Positions 55,152-64,000 of a stretch of DNA of 64,000 nt are shown here, piece by piece. A program made the translations under genes and the position numbers. This DNA is from Deinandra increscens subsp. villosa. Its lineage: Eukaryota > Streptophyta > Magnoliopsida > Asterales > Asteraceae. Within the stretch, counting starts at the first letter, position 1. Each line of letters starts with the position of its first letter. Where the stretch lies: NCBI GenBank assembly GCA_039602395.1, contig JBCNJP010000006.1, forward strand, positions 45,382,428 through 45,446,427. The letters are read 5' to 3'. The notes beneath the pieces are model-generated. The model was not told where the DNA came from and did not search any database. It saw only the letters and a list, made by a program, of their open reading frames with translations.

Positions 55152-57157
55152 AACTCTCTCTCGTCGTGTGCAGTATCTCTTTAACATCATCACAAAAGTA
55201 TCTTCAATCAAACTCCTCCTCAAGAGTAGAATCCATTTGTCCAATGAAATGAATCTTTGAACAAACTCCTCCTCAACTTGATTGTAGCTTGATCTTGAAT
55301 ACTTTGACAATGTCTGGTGATTCTCTGGTCTTTATCAACAGCATCAGAAGACTTGAAGTTGTGACTTCTTTCAGTTTAGCAACCTGCACAATATTTAAAT
55401 AATCTTGGCGCAAAACGTCTCTTTGAGACTCCAAGATATGATCTTGAAAATTGAATTTGTATCACGTGTTGATCAGATCGAAAATAAAGCAGAAACAAAA
55501 TCTTTTTGGCTTTTAGAAAGTTTATATAAAAAACAAACCTAAAATCTTTTTGATTTTTCAAACTTATGCTAAAACACACCAAAAATCTTTTTGTACTTTT
55601 CTTGAAATGAAATGTAAATGTAATACAGAATCAGACACTATTTTTGGTATGAGAAGGATCACTATATGGGATCATATTGATCATGACGCACTGAACTACA
55701 CTTCAATTTCAACTAATTGAAGCACATAAGTCATGTTGATTGCCAGTATAATTTGTCCATCTTAAACTCAGGCAAAATCCTACTCATAACATCTGGATAT
55801 GTTAGACATTGATTAGATTTTGCTTTGACCAGTGTATCCCACATTATCAGACATTTTCCTTTTCTTTTTCTTTTTCTTTTTCTTTTTCTTTTGTTTTTCT
55901 TTTTGTGTGATTACACTTGTGAATTTTCACAAAGTATAATATTTTCATTATATCGTCAACTGTGTTCAATGCAAAAAGAAATAAGAACGTTACATCGTCT
56001 ACCTTAAGGTCGATCTTTCAATACACAGATAAGGCCCCTGATTTAACAAAATAAAAAAATAAAACAAGTTGAAATTTAACAAAATAAGAAAATAAAACAA
56101 GTTGCAATTGTATAACCCAACAACAATCAGGTCGGTACTCCCGTACACACAGAGAAAGTCTGATGAGTTATACGAAACACCAAAGAAAATAAAGCAGAAC
56201 GTCAAACGAACAACAATCAGGTCGATCTTTCGATGCACAAAGAAAGTCCGATCGTTTGACAAAATAAAGAAAATCAAACAAGTTTAAATCTTTGCAAATA
56301 GAACACATGTATACACAGTGACTTCTCAATTTATTTTTCACACTTATTTTTCTTTTTGTCATGATCAATGCATCAAGATGTTATCCACATGGTCAAGCAT
56401 TAGTATTTAATGTATATCACATCTGAATACTTTCTGATTTGCCGAGCCTACCAAACATATCAAACAATGATCTTATGGCTTTTTCATCTACTCTATCCAT
56501 GAGTCAGATACGTAAGCCAAGGTACCATCATTTCCCGATGATCAATTCCTCAAAATTTTTATATGTTGTGCATGTATTCACCTTCCTTGTATATTTTGCA
56601 TGTATTCACCTTCTTCTCATAACATGCATTTTCACAATTTCTCCCCCTTACATGCATTTCTCCCCCTTAAAATGAAAACTCTATTTTTTTATTTTCATTT
56701 TATAAAAACAAGACTCTATTTTTGTATTTTTAAGCAATTGAAAATGCATAAAGAAAGAAAAATTGATCAATCAACACGGATACCTTGCAGTTTAAAATTT
56801 CATAAATGTTTGTAGGTTAGAAAAATGTATTGCAAGAAATTTAAGTTAAACAGAATACTCCTCCATCAACAACGTTGCAATCGTCGATAGGTCTTCTAGA
56901 AGTACCTGCACACTGGTCAAGCTTATTAATTTTTAACTTGACCCGAAGCGACTGCTTCTGGTCAACCAGTGTCCTGATTCTGCTTTGAAACCACCTTTGG
57001 TTTCTAGAATTGTGATTATTTTAGTAACTCAGTTTTTTGATGAATCAATCACTTGTGACTGTGATGAAGAACCTACATTTTGAACCTTTTGAAACATAGG
57101 AACAAAACGTTTTTGTTTTAGAAAGAATGTAGCTTCACATTCATCAAAAAATCTTCC
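55152..57157 (-). other. E2 noncoding 3' region
   Basis: No credible ORF. It includes a (TTTTTC)n run (55857-55905), the hairpin array and blocks shared with E1's region 3500-5200. A GA-rich tract next to the LTR (55152-55165, minus strand GAGAGAGAGTT) is the likely polypurine tract. Confidence 0.6.
56001..56260 (-). repeat. Array of structured hairpins (H4, H5 and a degenerate H6) in E2
   Basis: H4 spans 56110-56173 with perfect outer stem gtataac/gttatac. H5 spans 56201-56260 with perfect outer stem gtcaaacg/cgtttgac. Both hold the core CAATCAGGTCG ... AGAAAGTC(C/T)GAT seen in E1, with their own short apical stems (GTAC/GTAC, TCGA/TCGA). H6 (about 56010-56035) keeps AAGGTCGATCTTTC and part of a ctta/taag stem. 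H5 is preceded by the AAATAAAGCAGAA spacer. Confidence 0.8.
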
Positions 57158-60041
57158 TTATTCATCAAAGAAATTTGGTTTGACAGGTTTACCAAAAACT
57201 TGTTTATGTTGAAACCGTTGTTTTGATTCAGCAGGAAGTGAACAATCTTTTCTCATATGCCCTTTTTGGCAGCAAACATAACATAAACGTTTAGTTTTGT
57301 CCCACCTTTTAGGTGTCTGCGAAGAATTACAAACATGAATATCTCGAACATGATCAGATAGAATCATATACCTGTCAGCGGTGATCATGAACCCATTTAG
57401 ATGTTGGACTCCAAGAGTAAAAACCATCAGAAGAAAATGTTGATGTTTGATTCTTCAAGATTATTAATGCATCCTTCTTCTCAAAAACTTCATAAATTTT
57501 CCTAGCATCCACGCAATGAAGAGGAAACTCTTTGTCGGAGAATATTTGTTCTGAACCCTTAAGTTTGTAAAACCGCTCAGGTTGAACCTTCTCAACCTTG
57601 AAAACTTCCTTCTTCACTTGCTTCATTTTAAGCTTCTTCAACGCTTGTGATGTTGATGCTGGAACATCCTCAGCTTTATCATGATGTGCTTAAAAACCCA
57701 AACCAACATTTCTTCCAAAAACTTTTTCCTCATAATTTGAATTCTGATGTCCATCCTTCGCTAACTTTGTAAATTCAGCTTTGATTTCTTTAATATTTTT
57801 CTGTTCAAAGAAGATCGTCTCATCAAATTCAGGTTGAGAACGAATATTTTCACTTGAAGGAGCTGACTTCTCATTATCAGCTGAAGATGAACCAGATACA
57901 AATTATGGAGCCGGAGAAATCTCAGATTCCGTTCCCTTCTTCTTCTTAGTCTTCTTGGTTTTCTTCTTCTTCACAATCTATTCTTCTTCAGTAGTAGATG
58001 AAAACTTTGAATAATCAACATCTATAATCTTTTCCTTCTCTTCTCTAAGAAGCTTGTGAACAATTGAGAATTATAGACATTATTCAGCAATCGATTGACA
58101 TAAATTACTTGAATCTTTAAATCTGATATTTGTTGTTGAGCTTCTCCCAACTCATTCTCAGTAGCCATTAATCTTTTTGCAACTTTATGTGTTTCAAATT
58201 TCTGCATTCGAAGATTTTCTAGCCCTTCAAAAACTCCTTCTTCAATTTATCTTCATTGCATTTTTGAATTTCCAAATTCGCTGTTTGAACTTTAGCCACA
58301 CTTACTAATTCACGCTTCTCATCCAAATACTTCTCCATAATAGCTTGATAACTTTCAATTTTAGCAGCAGATTCTTCAGCATTCTTTGTAAGTAGATCAA
58401 GCTTGATTTTTGACTTATCAAAAAGATTCTGAAAATCATTTGCAGCGTCTTCTGCATCATCCTTCCATTTCTTGACTTCATTAACCAACTCATCCCTCTC
58501 TTCACAGATCTTTGCATTTGCAGCTTCAACATTCTTTCAATCTTGTTTTGATATTTTTAAAACTTCATTCAGCAACTTGATCTCTGTAATCAAAAATTCA
58601 TTTTTCAAAACTAATTCCTTCTCAAGTTCCTTAGAGACCTCCAAATCTGAACTAACCAACTTGAATTCCTCAGAAAGCTTTTGGATTTTATTCAATAATG
58701 AAGCATTTTCTTTCAACAAACATTCCATGTTTTCAGCAGACTAATAGGAACTCGGTGCTGAACTTGTATCTGAACAATAATCTGCTTGTTGATCATGAGT
58801 GACAATCAAAACAGATGAATCAAAATGTTTACCCCAATCATAAACACCATCATTTTGAACTGTTAAAGTTGTTGTCTTGGTTGAATTATTGGACGATGGT
58901 TGAGTAAAACCGGGTTTGCTAACATGCGCTTGTTGACATTCTTTAGCAAAATGTCCAAGCTTTGAGCATTTGTAACACTTCAACTTGGAATTATCAAATC
59001 CCAATTTGCCATTGAAATCAGATGAACTCCTACCATGTTTCTTTAAAATTTGTTTTGATTTTTGACCTAACATAGCATATTGCCAAGCTAAATCTAATTC
59101 GTTCAATTGATCATCATCAAGTTCATCAAGATCATCCCTTGTAATCTTTGCATCAGCAACATTCTTGATAACCAGCCCAAAGGATGATGTAATTAAAGAA
59201 GAAATCATTTTAGCATACTCTTCGATTGTTTCAGCAGACAAGGCGGAATGGTACAACTCAGGATTTTTAGCATACTCTTCGGTTGTTTCATCAAGTTCAT
59301 ACTAGCAGTATTCTCTCCATGATACAACTCAGGATTTTGTAACGTTGCAGTTGACTTCTTTGAATTTAACATTTCCATTTCCCGAGCATGAAGTTTTCCA
59401 GTAAGCTCATGAAATGTCAATGTAGAGTATTCTTTATCATGAGTGAGTAACAAAACATACTTTTCCCACTTTTCAGGCAAAGCTTCCATAATCTTTTCTT
59501 TCAAATCTGCATCGGTTTTCTCAATCCCAACTACCTTTAATTCACTAACCAGATGTGAAAACTGTGAAACAAGAGCAGTAATGTTTTCATTGTCATAATG
59601 TTGAAAGTTATCAAAATTTTTATTCAACACACTCTTCTTGTGTTCATCATTCCCCTCAGATCTTGTTGATAAAGCATCCCATAATTGTTTTGATTTCTTG
59701 CACGTGCTAAATTGATGTAACAACTCAGTGGGTAATGCCATTGTAAGATAACCGAAAGCCTTTTGTTCAAGCTCGTATGATTTCCTTTCAGCAATGTCGA
59801 AGGTATGAACTTCCTTGAAATCTCCTTGATCAGTCGGATGTTAATAAAGCTTCTTGATTGCAATCCACAAATCGATATCATTCGTGCTTATGTAAGCAGA
59901 AAATCGTTGCTTCCAGTTATGATAATCTTCCAACTTCAACAACTTGGGAACTTTCTGACTTGTTCCAATTTTGTTATCAACATTCATCATAGTCTGCATC
60001 GCGGCAAAAGCTTGAAATTCCGACATCATAAAAAATTTCAA
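57158..60041 (-). pseudogene. E2 gag, long copia type with coiled coil, broken
   Basis: From about 60041 leftward: a copia gag N-terminus (LLKLEDYHNWKQRFSAYI), an in-frame TAA near 59840, and the same frame going on with MALPTELLHQF, KKSKQLWDALSTRSEGND and VSQFSHLVSELKVVGIE. A short tandem duplication near 59205-59330 shifts the frame. Then a CCHC knuckle CYKCSKLGHFAKEC (near 58960) follows. A long coiled-coil-like Lys/Glu-rich stretch (58219-58728) has two in-frame stops around it, and a second knuckle CYVCCQKGHMRKDC lies near 57270. The layout resembles E1's gag. No protease or later pol domain follows. Confidence 0.8.
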
Positions 60042-60049
60042 AAATCTGA

Positions 60050-60310
60050 TTGGTTGAACTCTTCCCGAACCTTAATAATGTCCCGAACCTTAACAGAAAC
60101 TCGAGCGAACCTTTTTCGAATATAATACCACCGAACCCTCAACGAACTCTCACCGAACAAGACCCGAACCTCTTTCGAACTGAAAACACGCCGAACTTCG
60201 AATGAACCTTAAACGGACCAGAAGATACTCCAAACTCTTGACGAACCCTAGACGAACTCTAAGTTCGGAGTAGTTATTCTACCGAACCTTAAGTTAGGAC
60301 GACGGTTAGT
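60050..60310 (-). other. E2 5' leader with CGAACCT motif cluster
   Basis: CGAACCT, CGAACTC or near variants occur more than fifteen times in about 260 bases between gag and PBS, with a few inverted copies (aagttcgga). The same motif is in the LTR upstream of the TATA box. Confidence 0.75.
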
Positions 60311-60531
60311 CCGAACAGCAACATAGTTTTCTCAAAAAGTTCGAATTTGGATGAATTTTGACGAGACTCGCAACAGTTGATCAGAAAAAGTGATGAAGAA
60401 CGATTTAGGAACAAAATTGACACATAAAACTTGACAGATTTGATTGAACTCACGTAAACACACTCGAAAAACACCAAAGCATTTCAAAAATCCAAAAATA
60501 GCAACCACAGATCAGTAGAATAAACCAGAAA

Positions 60532-60543
60532 GCTCTGATACCA
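60532..60543 (-). other. Primer binding site of E2 (tRNA-iMet)
   Basis: Minus strand TGGTATCAGAGC, two bases from the LTR. Confidence 0.92.
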
Positions 60544-60545
60544 CT

Positions 60546-60898
60546 TGAAAAGTCGTGAACATCGTATCGTCTACTCAATCTAGCTATTCGGATACAAAAC
60601 GAGTAATTATAATGATTGTTTTATTGATCTAAATAAGAACAATTACAATCAAAATCACAGAGAACAGACACAGAGAATAAACCGCAGAAACACACACTTA
60701 TGGATATCTCTCACGCTCAGAACTGGTGCAGAATTCAAAGACCAAACTCATATTTATACTGACTCGCCGAACCTCAGCCGAACCTAAGGTTCGCCCTAAT
60801 CCGAACTCCAGGTTCGGACCAAGTTCGGGCAGTCACACATTGGCTTGAACTTTTTCTTGACTTGATGCAAATCGACACTTCACACGACGCACATATCA
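60546..60898 (-). repeat. 5' LTR of E2, first right copy (end truncated)
   Basis: Starts tgaaaagtcgtg like the left LTR but stops at catatca, lacking the last 10 or so bases. TATAAATA on the minus strand at 60751-60758; CGAACCT motifs at 60768-60835. Confidence 0.85.
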
Positions 60899-61255
60899 GT
60901 CGTGAGCATCGGATTGTCTACTCAATCTAGCTATTCGGATACAAAATGAGCAATTATAATGATTGTTTTATTGATATAAAGAAGACCAATTACAATCAAA
61001 ATCACAGAGAACAAACACAAAGAATACACCACAGAAACACACACTTATGGATATCTCTCACGCTCAGAACTAGTGCAGAATTCAAAGACCAAACTCATAT
61101 TTATACTGACTCACCAAACCTCAGCCGAACTTGAGGTTCGCCCTGATCCGAACTCCAGGTTCGGACCAAGTTCGGCCAGTCACACATTGGCTTGAACTTG
61201 TTCTTGACTTGAAGCAACTAGATACTTCACACGACGCACAGATCATGTATCAACA
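60899..61255 (-). repeat. Second right LTR of E2 (start truncated)
   Basis: Begins gtcgtgagcatcgg, lacking the first bases (tgaaaa), and ends gtatcaaca with the target duplication following. TATAAATA on the minus strand at 61099-61106. The fusion point is between 60898 and 60900. Confidence 0.85.
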
Positions 61256-61260
61256 ATATA

Positions 61261-61829
61261 TCATACTTTGACAAAGTGAAAGTATTAAGTTTCGCTTATA
61301 GAATTAAGTAAATAATATAGTCGTTAATAGCTGAAGTTGCAAATATCCTCTAACATAGTGAGCAGTGTGTTAAAGAAATAACAAGTATAATTTTTTGGTC
61401 AAAAATTTATTAACTATCAACATGTATTGTATATTCAAATTTAAAACTGATGTTAAATTTTTTAACATGACAGCTAAAATAACAAACACTCATGCTAGAA
61501 GAGTTAACATGAGTATTAAGATGTGTAACATCTTCTTTACTAAGAACTAGCAATTATATATATGTTTAACACTCAAACAAACATCAACATTAAATTTAGA
61601 TTAGTTTATTAGGCCCACTGTCCACACTCAAAATAACGACGTGTTACACGTTCAACAACAAAACAAATATTTTAAACATTAAAACTTCATAGTGCTAATA
61701 TCACCCCTACTAACCAGATTTATGCACTATCTATCCCTGCTAAGATGCAAGCCATTTTCTTCATGAGGTTGATACTCGATAAGCCTGCACATTCCTTTTT
61801 CAGCGTATTGATTTTCCTTTAGGTCGTAT
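61261..61829. other. AT-rich sequence between E2 and E3
   Basis: No gene seen. A catgctagaagagttaacatg block near 61490 resembles sequence at 54606. Confidence 0.5.
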
Positions 61830-62241
61830 TGTAGGTCCGAAAATCTCCCAAACACACGATATACTAATCAAACACGAGTGCGGAATCCTCGTGAAAGATT
61901 GATTCAAGAAAATAGTAGAAAAATAGACTAGATCTTTAAGAAAGATAAAGTCTTGAATGAAAATCGGCTACTATGAAGCTTGATGAAGCAGTTGATCGTA
62001 AACACTCTCTAAAGAAAGAAATCGTAAATACTCAATATGCAAGCTTAGTCATAAACGAAATCTTGAGGTGGTATTTATACCACCTCATGTACAAACATGG
62101 CCAATCATAAACATGATCAGGCCCAATCATAAACTAATTAAATGTCCCACATGACCTATTAAACAAGCTAAACTAAGCCCAAAACTAATATAAACTAAGC
62201 CCAACACTAATGTTCATGCCTTACATAAATATAGCCCTACA
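61830..62241 (-). repeat. 3' LTR of E3
   Basis: 412 bp. Near its middle, the perfect palindrome TGAGGTGGTAT-TT-ATACCACCTCA (62064-62087) encloses a TATA box. Confidence 0.75.
62064..62087 (-). promoter_or_regulatory. E3 LTR TATA box inside a perfect palindrome
   Basis: 11-bp arms around TT. On the minus strand TATAAATA lies at 62072-62079, at the centre of the palindrome. Confidence 0.6.
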
Positions 62242-62272
62242 ATCTTCCCCTAGGCATGAATTATTAGATCAC

Positions 62273-64000
62273 TTACGGCAGTAGCAGATCAAACCTGAAT
62301 GAGCTTTGTACGTTGTTGAACCACCATCCCTTCTCTACGATCCGCTTTGCAGTTCCATCAAAGATACCAACCCTTATAGCATTCTCCATGTCGTTTTCAT
62401 CTCCAAGTATGGGTTGGGTGGCTAGGAGCTTGATGTCTCGCTCTCCAAATCTTAGCAAGTCCACAGGATCATAGAATCGGAATTGCCTCATCGGCTTGCA
62501 GAGCACCACCACTTCATGAGTTGTCAGATCATAACACCAGCAATCAAAATTTCTGACCAGTGTGCCATCTTCGATCTCGTCCAACATGTTAATGACTCTT
62601 GTACGCTTAGTGGGTGGCCTCCTAGCTTCACCAATGGGCTGCCCTGTCACTGGGTTAGTCCCTGTCTCTATCCATCTGACCGCTTTCAACTCAAAATCTG
62701 CAAAGTTGTTTTCTTGATGGCTCAGCAGGTTATTGCGGATAAGATTTCCTTCAGGTCCATCCCATCTGTTTATGAAGGGAGCTCTCAAAAGGCTTCTGAT
62801 CTCAGGCTCAGTCCAGGAGTGGAATTGACTACGCGATTGATAATACTCCACAGGACTGTAGCCGTCACGGATCACGGCAAAGAGTTTCTTCTCGTTGTCA
62901 TAATGCCAACACAAGATGGTCTCACGACTCCCACGTTTGTCAATTGAGCTCTCACCGACATCAATGGTGTATTGAGTGGGGGCTGGTCCCTGGAAGAACT
63001 CCTTGAACCAGTTTTCGTGGCATCTTGGTGCCTTGGAGATGATTCTGCCACAGCGGGCGTAATCAGACATATCAAAGTTCTCATCTCCTTCATCTGTCTC
63101 CATAGCATCTGCAGCTTGCACCCCCTGTGACGAACCTTGACCTGGAGCACCTGAGGAGTTGGACCCCACAGCATCCTTCAATTCATTGAACTTCTTCCTC
63201 AGGTCTACCAGCATGTTGTACAGATATTTCATTCTGTCTTTGTCTGCCACCTCCTTCTCTCTCATATACTTATTTTCTGCTTAAAGAGCCTTGATCTCAT
63301 TCTCTCTAATTCTGTTTTGAGAGATCAGGAAATTGATCTGAAGATCAGCACTTATCCTCATATTTATTGGAAGCTCCGCTGCTTGAAATGGCCTGAAGCT
63401 AGGAGCAGCTATAGGCTGAGTTAAAACAGGTGCAGCGCTCACTTTCACTAGGCTAGGAATAGCGAAAGTGTGATCAATCTCTATGAATTGACTTTCTTCC
63501 TGAACTGGGCTATGTTCGGTTAGAAGTGATGAATCAGTCTGAGCAGGAGTAGGTTGATCTTGAACAGTTTCAGCAGCTGTTTCTTCTTGAGTACTAGGAC
63601 CCTCAGAACTGGGCCCAGCTGGATGTACTAACAAAATGCTTGAGCTGGTCTTTGATAGCTTGAATCTGATGCTTCTTGGATCTGACCTCTTTCTAGGTGA
63701 AGGTTCACGTGCTGGAATTGGTTCTACAAGAACATCTTCAGCATCCAGATTCAGCTCAGGAGGGGTTGTATCACTGCCTGACGATCCGATCATGTCATCC
63801 CTTGACCTTTTAAGGTTAAGGGGCCCCAGATTCCCATAGATATCATCGTCAGTAATCTCCTGACCAGTGAGAATATCATCCATTACATGCTCTTCATCGG
63901 AGGGTATGATTGCATCTTCTTCTTGAACATTAACAGCCGGAGTTGCTGTTAAGTCTTGGTCTTCTGCAACGGATGCATTAACATTTGGTACTGCAGCTTC
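62273..64000 (-). pseudogene. Extra 3' ORF (aORF) of E3, one in-frame stop, continues past the window
   Basis: One frame is open from the window edge leftward to a stop at 62273, except for a single TAA at about 63281-63283. The start is outside. The upstream part (63281 to edge) is acidic and Pro/Ser/Thr-rich, with KRSRDD and PRKRSD basic patches. The 330-codon part 62273-63265 begins with a short coiled-coil-like segment. It then has ENWFKEFFQGP, ETILCWHYDNEKKLF, FHSWTEPEIRSLL, VTGQPIGEARRPP, EDGTLVRNFDCWCYD and FYDPVDLLRFGERDIKLL. Motif order matches the extra ORF of E1. No enzyme motif is seen; the function is unknown. The stop may be read-through, a recent mutation or a base error. Confidence 0.65.

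Larger units (their letters stand above)
54792..61255 (-). mobile_element. E2: gag-only copia-like LTR element with three LTR copies
   Basis: Left LTR 54792-55151; right side two LTRs in tandem (60546-60898 and about 60899-61255). Perfect 5-bp duplications atata at 54787-54791 and 61256-61260 enclose the whole structure. The PBS beside 60546 gives minus orientation. The inside has gag remnants and a noncoding 3' region with the hairpin family also seen in E1; no pol was found. The extra LTR suggests recombination with, or into, another copy. Confidence 0.88.
61830..64000 (-). mobile_element. E3: LTR element running off the window, extra ORF only visible
   Basis: A 412-bp LTR (61830-62241) with TGTAGG...CCTACA ends is followed by a purine tract (minus strand CCTAGGGGAAGAT, 62242-62254) and a long minus-strand ORF. 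The right part with gag, PBS and 5' LTR lies beyond the window. The PPT resembles that of E1. Confidence 0.75.

Overview
The window is plant nuclear DNA, almost certainly from a eudicot and probably from the daisy family (Asteraceae). That family call is an inference from the style of the Ty3/gypsy and Ty1/copia proteins and was not tested by search. I found no convincing host gene. Nearly everything is LTR retrotransposon, in a nest up to three levels deep, plus short inverted-repeat elements sitting in (TA)n tracts.

Layout. (1) Positions 1-42804 are an old, broken minus-strand Ty3/gypsy chromovirus. Its 3' LTR is at 1-1476 and is cut by the window edge; its 5' LTR ends at 42804. Its pol carries a 3327-bp tandem duplication (10579-13905 and 13906-17227), and each unit carries a duplicated protease segment with a 391-bp offset. 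(2) Inserted in its integrase is E1 (2269-10001, minus, TSD tacac), a copia-like element without reverse transcriptase: gag remnants, an extra 3' ORF, an internal truncated LTR and an array of structured hairpins. (3) Also inserted in the outer element is a young plus-strand Tekay/Del-type chromovirus (17841-40524, TSD ctaac). It has 4.2-kb LTRs, an extra Pro/Ser-rich ORF, and an intact gag-pol interrupted by a predicted 82-nt intron. (4) Inside the left LTR of that element sits E4 (19144-27258, TSD aaacc), a gag-only copia-like element whose LTRs differ by one A.

To the right of the nest, 42805-47377 is AT-rich, with a Helitron-like 3' end and a stack of palindromic elements in (TA)n. A complete Ty1/copia element follows (47383-53352, TSD tatag): its two 452-bp LTRs look identical and its 1460-residue polyprotein is open, but the reverse transcriptase motif reads YVDN instead of YVDD. 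Then come E2 (54792-61255, minus, TSD atata; gag-only, three LTR copies) and the start of E3 (61830 to beyond the window, minus; extra ORF homologous to that of E1).

How the parts work together. Only the Tekay-type element looks fully equipped. E1, E2, E3 (as far as visible) and E4 lack pol and would depend on enzymes from other elements. What they keep is cis structure. E1 and E2 share a family of roughly 60-nt hairpins whose outer stems differ in sequence but stay complementary. E1 and E2 each have their own short motif repeated both upstream of the LTR TATA box and in the leader. The copia leader has two stem-loops with the same loop and different paired stems. In E3 and E4 the TATA box lies inside a perfect palindrome. 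These cis-acting elements are the best candidates in the window for something undescribed.
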